A program made the position numbers and the translations under genes. Positions 23,941 to 55,877 of a DNA stretch of 64,000 bases are shown in pieces. The DNA is from Stichopus chloronotus (Eukaryota > Echinodermata > Holothuroidea > Aspidochirotida > Stichopodidae). The notes beneath the pieces were generated by a model. That model searched no databases and had not been told where the DNA came from. It was given only the letters and a program-made list of their open reading frames with translations. Numbering within the stretch: position 1 is the first letter of the stretch; every line of letters begins with the position of its first letter. The stretch covers positions 8,936,897-9,000,896 of the forward strand of contig SFZH01000008.1 of assembly GCA_021234535.1 (NCBI GenBank), written 5' to 3'.

Positions 23941-26027
23941 TTTATTTTTTAGTAGTTGGAATCTATAATGCCCAAAATTACATGCAAGAAAGCTGCAACT
24001 TAAACATGTTAATATGATACAAAATATGTATCCCATGTGAAAAGTAGATGGTTAACCAAATGGTGTAGCCACTTGGTACTTGGTATGACCCTTACTATAG
24101 AAGACATGGCAGAAGCAATGACCCATGTGACTAATCGTTTGGTATGCACTGTCTACAAGATATCTGCTTGGCTGTTTGTATTGTATTGATAATACACTTT
24201 GTTAAGATTAGAGATTAGGCTGTAGGAAAACTGCAGATCATCCCAGAAAAGTTCTTTTAAACCTGTTTATCAACCCACTGCTTCTGTTGCATGAGATATC
24301 TTCCACAATATAATTACTGTAATTTCTGGTTTCCATTTAAAAAATGAAAATGATCTCTTTCGGGCTCAAGCATTACCTGTGGCAGTCTGAAATAATGAAT
24401 AGATAACTGAGATTCTGGGATTCAAACTGCCGACCTCAGAAATATCCATTTAAGATTTAAAGGCATGGATAAGTTATTTCCTTGATGTGAATACCACCAC
24501 AAATATATATATATATATGAAAATGGTTACTGTTAGTTTGTTTATCTTATTCTATTTACTTTTAAAACAGTTTTAAGTGAGAAACATATCAATAAAGAAA
24601 ATTTAAGAAAGGACATTTTCAAGCTTTATCGTTTTTTTCAGGAGCATGTTTCCATGTTTTGTTTTCATTAACAGCAAGAGTGAGATTGAAATATTGACCC
24701 TGGTAGCCCACTTTATTTATTTTAAACATAGCTGGTCAGAAGACTGGTCCAACTCATAATCAACAGCTGGCACTTTTTCAGTCTTCAGGAGACAGAACTT
24801 TTCTTTACAGGACGTCAACTGAAAATGGGAGCTTACCTTGCTTGGCAGATGCAAATCCTACCCAATTTTTCCCTTGATCTAGCCCTGATCTAGTCCTAGT
24901 ATGTGGGACACTCAACGATATTGCAATAGGTACCATTTGATAGCCTCTGGTATAGCCGATACGGGAATTGAACTCACGAGCTGCCATCCCTGCCAATCAT
25001 GCAATTGAATTGTCAATCTGCAATGATAATTCCTCAATGACAATGTTTTCAATCGATTCAGACTGTAGGAAAATTACAGTATTTTACTGTTTTACTTTTA
25101 AATTTTACAGTATGGAGCCATTTCATGTTTACAGTAGTATTTATCAATCACAGTAAATTACTGTATCCATGTTTACAGCAACTGATATTACTACTGTAAA
25201 TTTTACAGTAGTATACTGTAGGTAAATTTTACAGTAGTGAAGGTATTTACTGTAAAATCTACAGTACACTACTGGCAACTCTGCTGCCAGTAATTTACTG
25301 TAAAAATTACAGGAAATTGTTTACAGTGAAGAAGGACTCGAAGAATAAGCAGAAACATGGAACTAGTGTGAAGATAACGTTTTTTTTTTCTATGTATTAA
25401 ATTATAAACATATCCAATCAGCAATTAATATATACAACATTATTTAAAGTTAAGCCATTATGTAGTAATACATCAAATGACATCGTTACGTTTATGACAT
25501 TGTAATTAGGCTCCCCTGTAAGGTCTTCTGTAAGACCCTCACGTTGAATTCAGTGGTTATGACGTCTTATGACCAACATATAGGCCTAGATTATTAATAT
25601 TAGTTAAAAGTTGAAGGTTCGGGTTAAACTCATAGACCAACCCTATAGTTAAAATTAATTTTGTAATTTAAGGGGTCTTACTCTGCACTCATGGGCATGT
25701 CAGTGAATCATGAGGTCTGGGGGTGGGAGACTCCCGCTCAGCTTTTGGAAGGGATACATCTTCATAAAGACACTTTAAAAGCTAATTTGTATCCAATTAT
25801 TGCGCAATTTGCAATGTAGACACCTTCAAATTTTTAAAATTTTTATTTTCTCAAAAGGGATAACTCTCCTCTTAGGTCTCTCCATCAGGGCCTCGATTTG
25901 CAAATCGTGAAAATTCCCCCCACTCAAATTCCATCACTGGATGATCCACGCCTTTGTATATGGAATCACTTCAAAAGTTGACTTATCTTGTCTAAATATT
26001 TCACTTCCTGCCATGAAATTTAGTGTT

Positions 26028-26586
26028 AAAGGAGAAGGAAACCCCGGGTATAAAATTATCAAAATGTAGCAAAAGTGTTTGCAAACATCTTCCCAAAGTT
26101 TCATTCAGAGGTACTTTTTCCCTATCCGAGTAACACACTTTTGAAATTCAGAGAAGGGTGCTGCAATTTTTACATAAGTTGAATGTAAACAATTTTCTTC
26201 GAATAATAATGTCACAGAACCATTGATATCAGGAATTCAAATGTATGTTTTTGTTTTCTTCACCTATAACTTTTAAAAATCCGCACACACTTGAAGACAT
26301 TTTTGTGTTATGCTGATAATTACTGAGGTGTATCATGCAATAATCAAATCATTAATACTCTGATTTGAATCTATGCATAACGGTTGACAATGAAATGTAA
26401 ACGAAAACAAAAGCTTTTCAATCACATGTGGTCCGGTGATGTCATCACAATCTCAAAATGGCAGCTTCCTAAATATTATTTTATGATCATTGAAATGGCA
26501 ATATCTTGGAAAGTAAACAACATATTTAAAGTAAAAGTTAGTCTCTCATTTAAAATTGTCAAAAGTTCTGACTTTCCTTCTCCTTT
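26028..26586. mobile_element. Small non-autonomous element with 14-bp terminal inverted repeats
   Basis: AAAGGAGAAGGAAA at 26028-26041 is the exact reverse complement of 26573-26586. The 0.56-kb interior is AT-rich and lacks a convincing frame. No target duplication is clear, so the superfamily is not assigned. Confidence 0.5.
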
Positions 26587-26738
26587 GAGTATTTTGACAT
26601 TACCATACATTTTATATATTCAAGGACGCTCTGTCAATCAGTCGGCCCTACGGTGGATGACAGTCCAGAAGTGCCAACTGACCGCTTTTAGTGATCTCTT
26701 TAATATTCACTTCGAGTTCCTCAGATATTTTCTTTCAT

Positions 26739-26744
26739 TTTATT
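26739..26744 (-). promoter_or_regulatory. Candidate poly(A) signal of Calx-beta gene A
   Basis: AATAAA on the minus strand about 300 bases after the gene A stop codon at 27043. It is the nearest clear hexamer found in the expected place. Confidence 0.4.
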
Positions 26745-27042
26745 CATAGGTGTTCTAGTCGTTAAAAATTGAATAATTATGGAATGTGTCATAGTGTAAA
26801 ACTTTAATCATATTCAAGCTTGTCAATGAATATATAAAATAGGACTATTCAAGGAGTTCAAATAAACGTTCGGCAACTTGGTCAAAATGTTAATTGACAT
26901 CTCTTGGCTTTCACAGTATTTTACATCGTTTCAATTTTTTCTATAAAAAAAATGACTAATTTACTGCGCAAATTGTCTGGCGAAGGCTACCGTAGCTTAA
27001 AGACTTCTACTACTACCGTAATATCTTTCCGCCTCTGGAATC

Positions 27043-44646
<17,604 letters not shown>

Positions 44647-47600
44647 TTTTTCGATGTATAGGTTATAATCAGTGTCACGCAAAGTACCGAAATAATGCTC
44701 ACATATAGTCCGCGTCTGTTTATTTGAAACAAAACGACGAGGCTTGTTCTAACGTGAACCTACACCCGAAAGGGGCAAAGATTACCGAATTGATTTATTT
44801 GATTACACAGTGATACATAATCCAAACAATCAAAAGTTAATTAACAGCCTTTATGGAAAAGATATAAGGGACACCTTGATGTCTCATTTCAATTTGTTTG
44901 TTAATGTGGTTTGGCACCTCACGCTGTTTAAGGCAAGAAATGACTCTGAGGGCCTAAACAAAATTGCAATCGCCCCTCCTTTATGTAACGAATACAGAGA
45001 GTGCTCAACCTTTTTTTATCTTTGGGTTAAGGCGGATCTCAACTGAATTGTTGTAGTGGGATACATGTCGGGAAATACAAACTGATTTTCAACTTCTCAA
45101 CTTGTCATTTCGTATTTTTCTACATATAACGTTGTAATACTTGACAGCGTAGTCTATCCATCAGGCTACTACGACGCTCCATGATTCAAGTGCCGTGAAT
45201 GACGTCATGCGGCTTGCTCTGACGTCACAAATGCAACTCGTGTGTATCGGTAAAGCTGACCTAACGGTGCTTAATGCCAACCATGACGTCAACCTAAATT
45301 ATTATAATTGTAACAATCACTTTAACCAGGAATCAGAATCAAACATGCCAAATACAGAATTTTTGCCTTTGCCGTCAAAATTAGCAGCTGGTGTTACGCC
45401 GGAATACTAGATGAAAAAGGTTTTTCGCATAACTAGTACCAGGCGGTATTGTTCCAATAACACTGCGTGGTGGTTATCACTTTTCATTGCATAACCGGTC
45501 ACAGAAGGCAAATGATCCTTGACTGCCTAGCCTTAGGCCCTAGGAATCCGGGCGGCAACAAGCCCGGGCTGACGTTCCACCTATTTCCTGCAAATGAAGG
45601 AAGAGACAGAAGTGTTGGTAATAAAGCGGCGTACATCAACGTGCGGTACGGTACGATAGGGAGTGCGTGTGTGTAAGTACGTTGCTTTGTTTCCCATCCA
45701 ATAAGGAGTTTCTGTGGGAAAACGTGACGTCATTGCAAAAACTTCCATAGTAAAGGGACTACACAGAATCACTTACTATGGAAAACTGTTAAAGAAACAA
45801 ATTGCCTTTTCACTGCAATTTCATATTTCTTTTCAAAATGTTGAAGTCGAATACACTGTGCAGTATTGAGACAAACAATTACTATACTGAAAACCTTTTT
45901 TTGTGTAACTGTAATCACTGCTCTATCGTAAGCCTACGCAGTAAGAAAACATTCTTTCAGGCTGTGAAATGTAGAACTCTCTGTGATGCCAATTACTTCT
46001 GAACATTGTGCACTGACGTATATGCGGTAAATCGAATGGGCGCTGGCTTTAAGTTTCGATTAGATACAATTTATCGTTCAGACGTTAGACACCTTTCAAA
46101 TTACAATGAATTTTTTCTATCAATCTATTCTTATTAATTTTAATGATTATGAAGTTCAATTGTAACCTTACCTTTACCACAAGGGTGGTATTTGAAAAAC
46201 TGGTAACTGGTTTCAGCTCTGGACTAAACTTCGAGCAGAAAAACATCGGGGACAGGAATCGGATTAGAATGGGTGACAGAAAGTCGGAAGCGCAGTCTGT
46301 ATTTATCAATGGTTAGGCTTTCGGAGAGCAGGCCAACGACGGATACTGAGAGTGAGATGCGCATTAGTACCAATGAATCACAGGGTTATAATATTCGATA
46401 GGGTCTAATGTCTTCTGGTATATTGTTTAAAACTTTTCTCAAGACTAGCTGGGACCAGATAATCCGAAAGCGATAATTAAGGTATCGGTGAAGTGTCAAT
46501 TGTAAACCATCACTTTGTGTGAGTTTCCATACCGTAATTAGATCATCCCGGACCAACATTTACTGGTAACATTCAAACCGATGTCACATAATGTCTTCAT
46601 ATTAAAGTTTTCCATCAGTGAAATCATCATTACGAAATTATATGACTTACATACTAAAGACAATGGCCGTTGAAGAAAGTTAATATTGCATAAAAATTAG
46701 GAACAATTTTCTCCTTTTATTCGTAAAAATCACATCTCAATAGAACGTTACTTTCGAAAGGCTGCATGGATATTTAAAGAAATGTATATTAAAAAATGGT
46801 ACATTGTATTGTGAGAAATTCGTGATTTCAGTATCCCTGTACTCCTTTATCATGTAGTGTCTGTCCTACCTAAAATTTCAACATAAGTACCTCATAACAT
46901 CAAAGGCGGCATGGGGTATGATCAGATGTCAAACGTATCACCTGATCTGTGCCGACCAGTGTTGTAGCATTCATTCTGCCCAAAATGCAGAAATAATGAA
47001 TTAACAAATGCTCCATTGAGCAAAAACCTCCTCAAATGACTTTGCTAGATGTTACGGCTGTAGTGTGTCTTATTTTCACCCAGAGGTGGAAATGTGTAAT
47101 CAGCCAGGGGATGAACATGTAACAGATTTTAACTGACTGAACATTATCACCAAAGGGGTCTTGTAACTACAACCCCCCCCCCCCCTCCTACCGGCTACTA
47201 GCTCAAAAATCAATATTACACGTTTATCGGGATATGGAAATTTACAGCTGACAAGTGACCATGATGACATGCCGTGCAACCTGTCATTTGTCATGTCGTT
47301 TGGTATATATGGAATACAGGGACTTTAGATTAGGTGCGTTTTCTTTTTCCTGAATAGTGTAGTGGGACTAGCCCATAGCCTCACCCCTTAAAATCAGAAT
47401 ACTAAGAAACCAAGTTGTAATTTGTGGCAGCACACTGATCCCAATGAAACCAGTCAACTTGAACAGAGCCAACTTAATACTTGGACAACCAAAGGCAGAG
47501 CCGATCCCTTCACTACAAATGGTCTTTCAAGCTTAGTCTACAAAAAGGAGGCCTGTAAATTTTGCCATTAAAGTTTTTATCGCGTTTAGCAAAAAGTCGT

Positions 47601-47853
47601 TATAAAATAAAAAAAAAAATGTGAAATAACGTTTCCTCTTTTCCTCTCGGGAAAAGTTACTTGATTAATCTGGATTTTACAGCCACTTCACCTTTCTTGG
47701 TGTGTAATATTTTTTTAATAAACTTTGCTCCTTTCCGGTGGGTCACGTTTAGAGGCATACTATACACGGTTCCATGTTTGCTTTAAATAAATTGTTGACG
47801 TAAGTTTCTCAGCCCAGATACCCCGCGCGGCTCTGCAAGAAAAGACATCGAAA
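44647..47853. promoter_or_regulatory. Shared upstream region of genes A and B
   Basis: The two start codons face away from each other across 3.2 kb with no other convincing exon. The last bases before each ATG are alike (ACATCGAAAA). Four perfect TGACGTCA palindromes lie at 45200, 45220, 45284 and 45725. No clear TATA box was identified for either gene. The distance is rather long for one core bidirectional promoter, so two promoters with shared elements are also possible. Confidence 0.5.
45200..45291. promoter_or_regulatory. Cluster of three CRE-type palindromes
   Basis: TGACGTCA occurs at 45200-45207, 45220-45227 and 45284-45291, and a fourth is at 45725-45732. This is the full CREB/ATF binding palindrome. 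Binding is inferred from sequence only. Confidence 0.45.
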
Positions 47854-50800
47854 ATGGCTGCCTTGTCAAGGACCGTCGACGTTATCTTCCTTCTCATTTT
47901 TTTATATTTCACTACATCGGTCAAATCCCATCAAGACGAGGACATTCCCGGTAAAGAGAGAGTTCATTCGTTCTCCATCTTACAGAATATAAAACCATAT
48001 TTGTAATTACTAACATTTATTTATTTACAGCTGTTATCAGTAGCACTGTAAAACTATATAGGATAGGATATTCGTTATACTACGTCGACAAACCATACAC
48101 AGATATGCTGTTGTAAAGATGTCTTGAAGAATTGCAATGTTTTCCATGCACAGCCTCAACACCCATGGCGAACTGACGGCTAATTACTTTATATATGCCT
48201 TGTGTAAAAGAACTGTCTTTGCTTTTGATAATGAACTTAGGTCTGTCAAAAGGAATATACAAAGTTTTATTATTTTTTTTCGTTAAGTCGTTAATTGCCT
48301 CAAACGTAAAACAAACTTACGAACAAATTTACACTGCATGTGTATTGCTTGCTGATTTCGTGGAGTAATACTTTAAAAAATTAGTTAATGATTACCGCTC
48401 AAGATTAACTGGAATATGATAAAAATACGATAACAACAATATTTATTAGTTTTGTTATTTTTTATAACTGCATGAAACAGAATCGATGAGTAGAATGAAA
48501 AAAATGCTTGGTATTTATCGGATGAATATGAATATGCAAGTTCAGGGAGAGAAGACCATAAAAGGGTTTGGGGTCTGGGTAAGGGTATTAAGAGAAGATC
48601 CGATACGTGCACAGCTCGATGATTGTATCTCAGTCTTTGATTGTATTAAAAGCTCCAATAAAAATGCTAAATTTAAATTTAGAATCTCCATGACTACAGG
48701 TTTGTAAATTGAAAATATATATTGTGTTTCTCCTTCTACCTTATAAAGAATGCTAGATTTTTGAAGTAAAATTGTTTTTATTTAAACGTTTTATTTAAAC
48801 TATTTTCCTCAATGTAAATCGAAGACTCAGCTGTATAGGGCGCCATACGGTAAAAAAAATGCCGTGTGCCATTGTGACTCTAACAGTTTGAAAACCACAA
48901 TACGACTACATACAACTGCAATTAAGTTTCGGTTCAAGTTTAAACATGCAGATTGCTGCAGGTGAAGTCCAGTAACACAACACAGACCAACTCATCGCAA
49001 AAAGTACCATGCCGATGCATATTGTTTTTGCTATTAAGTTGAAAAGTTGGTATGTGCAGACGACATTTTCCAAATGCTATATCCTGAGTTTAGTGGTCGC
49101 TAGATCTGTCTACTACACATCCCTCATACCCCGGGTTGGCAACTCGTCGTGAGACAAGCAGATACACAGGACTCATATATTAACACGCGCACAGTACAAG
49201 CTACGGACAACGTCATTGGAATTGTTGGGTATACAGCATTTTTTTTTTTCTTCACAGTATGGACTGTGGGGACAAATTAAGCTGTATGAGCATAGTGCCC
49301 GTGTGAGCGATTGTTGTCAAATTTAATTTGGGGTGCAAGGGTACAATTTGCTTTGCAAATTTCGAAATATTTCTCCTCAAACTCGTGCAATATCTAGACC
49401 TGTAATATCACAAATATTTGTGAGACGTGTTGACACTTGCATTGCAGCTAAGTTGGCACGACCGTAAAGCAACACGCGGAGGTTTGTCCTACATCCAACC
49501 CTGATAGCCGAGATTGTACAGGGTAGGGGATGATTTCGGTCGCACTGCTTTAGAGGGGATCGATTCTCTTATTAAATCTCATGTGACGTCACACCCTCCC
49601 CTCTATAACTCTCTGGAAACGTTGCTAGTACTGGATAGGTTTCCTCTTTGCACGTACCCGTATACTGTAATAGTAAAACGGCATGTAACCAACCCTCGCT
49701 TCCGGTGCTTCATTGCGTCTTACAGTGAGTGACGTAAACTAGTGACGTTTGCATAGATTTATCAAAGAAAAGGCTGACGTCACATGAGACGTCAGTAAGA
49801 CGACCAACATCATCAAGACATACGACGCTCGTGCTCCTGCGTATAAACTCTTACGTCCTCTTAACAGGTTGGATAAATGCAGAATTTTGGAACTGACAAA
49901 CGCACTGCAATATTCAATATGGACAAAAACACACAAAAGGCTCGCTCATATACTCGCATATAGATTAGTTACAGTACATTTCAGTCGAACCCGTCATTTG
50001 CTTAAGTGACAAAGCTGTTCATGCATAGTTTCAATGGCGGTAATAAAGTCCCATTTTGGATTTATTTCTCGACAGTTTTCGATTAAGTACTGTTCTTCCT
50101 CACAGTAGCCTATATTAGGGCAGCCAAACCACTGCTATGCGACGGTGTCACTGAATGCGTGCAATACGTTGTCACAACGTAAGTTTGCAAACAGGTTATC
50201 AATGGAGACGTCCCATTGGCTCACAGTTGTAGTTGGCTGAATTTTCTATATGTTGAAAAAAAGTAAAATTTGTGAGAATTAAAATAATAACTGTACAATA
50301 AAAATACCCCACCCCTTAAGGGTAGCAAACAGCAACAATCAAATGCCAATAGGTCATGCTGAAATGTATCATAGCAGGGAATCTTAATTTTTTCTTCGAC
50401 TTAAACAAAGTTTGGTCGAAGTAATGCGATCCCAAGGTCCCTTCGGGTCAGTCATATACATATACGCTTCGCGGGTCCTTTCGACGGTTTTCGTTCTCTG
50501 GCGGTTACTAGGGCAACGGATCTGAAATTTGGTGAACGGGAGGACTACGTTGACTTATGTTTGTAAAATTTTCTAGAGATCCGCGATTTAGTTTTCTTGC
50601 CAGCCATCATTTTTTTTTCATTTTCTTTCATCAAAACATACTCATCCTAACAGTTTTGGAGTTTTACTAATTTTATATGGTAAAATGGTCTCTTCTCGGA
50701 CAGATTGGTGTTCAAACCCTGTCCTTTCAGAATGAGGCTACTTAGCCTACTCCTAAATTATAAATAATAGAACATTTGCTATCTCATGTAGATTTCACAC

Positions 50801-53800
50801 CTGTCTTAAAGGTTGCCTGTGAATTTGGTGAGAGTTGATTGCGAAACCGTCGAGAAAATGATTCTATGAATTGATTGATCAATAAATCGAGTAAATAAAA
50901 GTTTTAACGTGGCATGTTCTGTGGCACAAGACGGGCGGGCGTCAAATTAAGCCTGACCAGATTCTGAGGATATTCCAACATTTTGACTAGAAATCTGCAA
51001 ATTCGAAGAAAAATAATATTTCAGTGCAATATAATATTTTGCTTATTTTGCGAAACCGTCGAGAAAAATGCAAAATGGAATTGACGTATTTGTGTTCAAA
51101 GTCAAGTTTTTAGTATTTCCAACGGTCTCGCCAAGCATGCTTTTGACATGGAAACGGTGGTGTGGTCCTGCGTGCATGTAATTTCGATCTTGTGAGCATA
51201 CTCCTGTGCCCTTGATATACTGGCAAGAAGGCTCTCTCTAAAGTCGGAAGTTTGCGTTATTCTAGTTATTTTAGTTCTATATAGTTAGGCGAAAAAGAAA
51301 AAAAAATGTATAAGTCAAAGTGAATAATATCTACTTAAGGGTGAACAAGTGACTTCGAGTGGTTTCGTGGCGTTATTTATATACACAAAGTTTTACTGTA
51401 GGTAATATTTTGTTTCACACCACGGTGATCAATACCGTCTGACATGTATGTACATGCATGCAAACGTTGACGTACGGTTTACGTACCACGTGAGTCTATC
51501 GTAACCTGGGCACAGATAAATATATTTGGTCGCTGTTCTTGTTTGTGTACCTCAGCATTCTTGTAAATATCTTCAATAACAAAAACACGCGACATCGGGG
51601 AAGTGTAATGATGGCTCCGGGAGAGATACTGAAAAAATGATATAGCGCATCGATACACGGGTGTACAGTACGTGGGTGTAGGCTACCTTTGATCAACACT
51701 GAGCACGGCACTTGTTATCAAGTCAAGTACACGAAATGTTTACAAAACTCTTGTTCAAATATTTCAGCTTTTCGCTGGTTAGTTCCGTTCATACCACGCG
51801 GTTACAGTGACAGTGTGTTCTCTCGTGTATTGCCATATCTCCTCTAGCTTGGATATGCCATACTCTGGCTATTAACATGAAAATGGTGTGAAAGTTGGTG
51901 ACACTGTATCTGTTTTGTATGTATCGAAGCTTACGAACAGTTTAAATATAGCAGGCTATTCCTAGTAGTCATTATTATCTATTTCTATACATATTGTTAT
52001 CACTGCCTGAGCCGTTATATCCTATTAAACCTAAGTTTCCATTATATCGGAACCGCTCCCCCCCCCCCAAAAAAAAAAAATCTCAAAACATCTCTGTATG
52101 AAAGTATTCAAAGAAAGATATGACATCCTCGCATGAAAGGCTGTATGTGCTGAATCCAAATATTCTAGACACTCAGTCAAATGGGGTCACTTTTAGTAAG
52201 TGCCCTATACCTACACACGGTTGATGTTACCCCATAGTTTAACTGTCTTCTTAGGCCCTGTACAGAATTTGTAAAAATTCCATTTGCCGATGTATGCACA
52301 GGTCGGGAGAGTAAGATTCATTGAACAACGGGTATTTTACCATGAAAAGTGGTACCAAACGAAAATGGCATGAATTTTTCATTTTAAATTTTTTTATCCA
52401 ATAAATATTCCCCTTCCTCTCTACCTGTCTATCTTACCCCTTCCTACTGTTATTCTTATTTTCCCCTAATTTCTGTTGTTTATAACCTCTCTTCACTAAT
52501 TTGCTTGGATTTGAGATGTGCTCTCTTTATACATCAACATCAAGTTGTTACATCGCGCACGACGATCCACTCATACATCCCACTCATATATGTATATTGC
52601 AACTTAAATTATTGAACTATGTCATGGTAAAGATTAGTACATATGAATCGATTGATCAATGAATCGAGTAAATGAAAGCTTTAACGTGCCATGCTCTGTG
52701 GCACCAGACGGTACGTGCGGGCGTCAAATTAAGCGTAACCAGATTCTGAGGATATTTCAACATTTTGACCAGAAATCTGCGATTTGGAGCAAAATAGTAT
52801 TTCAGTCCAATATAATATTTTGTTTATTTAGAGTCGTATCATATACCTCTCACAATAATAAAAGACCAATTTGTAATAGGTGGACATTCATCTTTTGAGA
52901 TGCTGATATTCGTAAAAAAAAGTAATATGACCCACATAACTGCTAATTAAGATTCTTTTATCTGTACTTATCAAAGAGGCAGGTATCTACGAATGAACTA
53001 TAGAAACAGTACAACGATCATCATTATCATCATCGCATTCGTCATTATCATCCTAATCCTCATTTTCATTATTTTCATCACCGTTATCATAATTATCATC
53101 ATCATCATTATCGTCACCGTAATTATTTTCGTCATCTTGGATCACAAGCAACTATCCGGCTTAAAAATTTTATAACTATGTGTTTCTGCACTACCGACCA
53201 TTCGCTTACATGTTTAACATCAAACGTAATTCAAACACGGTTGCTCGCCATGGACATGGGATATATTGGTCCAAATAGTACACATTTGTCCACGCTTTTG
53301 TGTTATTTTTTAAATTTTTCTTTCTTCGACAGTACCAAATGTTGGTCCATCGCTGCGTGTGCGTCGTGCATCGGATCCGGTTGTGTATATGGCTGAGACG
53401 AGCATTACCGTCGACGGAGAACCAAAGATGGACAGGATACCGATTCATATCCTCCAATCAGAGGAGGCTAACGATACGACAGAATTCCGTGAGTCAAAAA
53501 AAAAAATTAAAAAGACGAAATAATTATGGATTACCAGATCGTTTGTATACCGCAAATTTACAACTGGTCAACCATGGAGACCAAACAGAGGAAAATAAAA
53601 TATAATAGTATGTAAATTATAACGAAAATAATTATATTGACTTTTATAGAAAGACTTCGGTGACTTCAAAGACGAAAACATTGATTCAACAATTATTAAT
53701 TTAGTTTCCACTGAAAATCGTAGAAAGTCGTAATGAAGGTCATTGGTAGTTGGTAGAAGCTAAATGTGAACAAGTTTGATTTGACGTACGGCCCAATAAA

Positions 53801-55843
53801 TTCACCTCATGAGGATAATCTATGCCTGTTGTGTGTAAGTACAACAATTCTTCTGTGTAGGGACATAAGATAATTGCAACTTTACTATTGTTTTTTACAA
53901 GGGTACATTGTTCTCGATTTTTGCATCTTGTCATAGGCCTTATGTTCGTTTCGATTAGCAATTTATTATACCATACATGATAAGAGTCAGTCGTATAGCT
54001 ACATTACTTTTTCGTATATTGACGGCGACGTCAAATCGAGACATGAAGTACTTGGTTAACCCTCAGCGTTCTATACCTTAAAGGACAGTGGCTGAGGTTG
54101 AAACCAGAGTGCATGATGAGGAAACGGGGAAAGGGGAAAATGAACACGGGTGATCATGTATTCAAATGCCTTAGAGAGTAACCCCATAAAATATCGTCCA
54201 TTACAACTCTGTTTATTGTCTAATCTAATGCAAAAGCTCTAACGAGGAAAAGTAATCAACAGATTGAAGGTCTCCTGTGAGGCCATCTTTAAACTATGCA
54301 AAGGTCAGTGAAAACATGAAAGTCCCCTTTGAAACCATGTAAATGTTTCCTCGTTCCCTTCTTGTCTCCACTTTTGTTTTTAATGTGCGATAATTAGATG
54401 GTATATTCACTGTGACTAAGCCTTTCCGTTAAACCCCAGATGACGAAATTGCGCCTCGGTGTCAGTTCATTGACTATTTGACCAGTCGAGTCGTCATTTC
54501 GTTCTCCGTCGTTTGGCGTTCCTCTGCCTCCTTTTCATCCTTGTTTTTTTTTTCTTTCGTCATCCACCGTTCCTTTTTTTTCTCTTGTTTCTTTTTTTTA
54601 TTTAAATTCCTAATATTTATATTCTCGCTTACAGAGGTCTTCCTCGATTACAACGGCAGATATGCTTACCTTTATGAGGAATCTCTCAAAATCGACGCCG
54701 GTGGCCGAAACGCGACCACTTACCTTGAATTCGGAGAGGATTCTTCCGTTCGTCTCGAGGATGAAGTTTACAATATAACCCTTGCCTCGTGGTGCACTTC
54801 GTGCTCGATTGGGAGTCCTCAGACCACGACGGTAACCGTACGTTCATCGAGTGGCGGTGAGTATTATGTTGCAACTGATAACCGAACCCGTCCGGTCCGT
54901 ACCCTGGCAATCAACAGCGATGCTCCCTACAGCACTGTGCAAGTCCCGGGGATGAACCTCAGAAGACCTAGACTTGACTGTCGCCGTCCACAAAACCGGA
55001 AAGTCTCTGTATAACAATCAGCCGTTAACATCTTGTGGACAAAAAGGAGGACACAGATAATCCTCTGTAGAAATAGTTCTACCTCTTTGCATATTCATTT
55101 TTTCCTTGATGACGTTGAACTCTGAGCCAGTTCAGCAGAAGTAATTGCAGATGAATCAAAGACGCTTACTGAAATGTAAGTATCCCTCTGCTGTCTTATG
55201 GGTGTGCCTAAACTACGAGCGGTTGTCACTAGACGCGACAAAAAGTATTCTTTACAAGAACCCATGTCGGTTTTTGATAATGGAACCAGAATTTCTTGTA
55301 TAATGTTTTCAAGCTGCACTCTGTACCGAGAAAAAATGTGGTAAATGTAGTAAGGAAGGAGCACTGTAACTTTGAGTATATTTAGCTGGTACAGAATTCT
55401 CCGTCAAGGTTAACCTGACGACATATGTATGTGCATTCACTGGAGCAGCTAGTTACAGCAGTCTGATCAACTCTACTTATTGGCCAAAACAAGTGGCTGT
55501 GAGATACATATTCGCTCTCTTTATGTACATCAATAGCCATTCGACGAAACCGATACCAAAACTTAGTAACCAATGATTTTAATCCTTTTCTTTTCTTTTT
55601 TTGTTTGCAGTGAATGTGACCTTCGACCGAGGCCTAGATTACGCTTACGAAGACTATTGTTACGAACCCGAATATTGTTCTCGTCAAATAATCATCACGA
55701 CAGACTATTACTTGCAAGAAAGGGTCACTTTACGTAAGTGATTACGAAAGCTGCACTACCAAAGTCACATAACTATGCCAAGTCACAGCGACTGTGACCC
55801 TTTCAAGCACACACACACACCCCGCACCCACACCCACGCACAT

Positions 55844-55877
<34 letters not shown>

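Noticed and set aside
44647..44682. Upstream in-frame Met of gene A (MRDTDYNLYIEK)
   Set aside because: The paralogue starts at the equivalent of MAA, and adding 12 polar residues would bury the signal peptide.
45195..45410. 71-codon frame in the region between genes A and B
   Set aside because: No recognisable domain or splice context; it overlaps the CRE cluster and fits chance.
52993..53175. Ile-rich hydrophobic frame that could be read as a membrane segment
   Set aside because: Produced by the ATC/ATT repeat in gene B intron 1.
54857..55014. Read-through of gene B exon 3 giving a longer C-terminus
   Set aside because: A good GTGAGT donor lies at 54857, gene A splices at the same place, and the extra part lacks Calx-beta features. 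A minor retained-intron form cannot be excluded.
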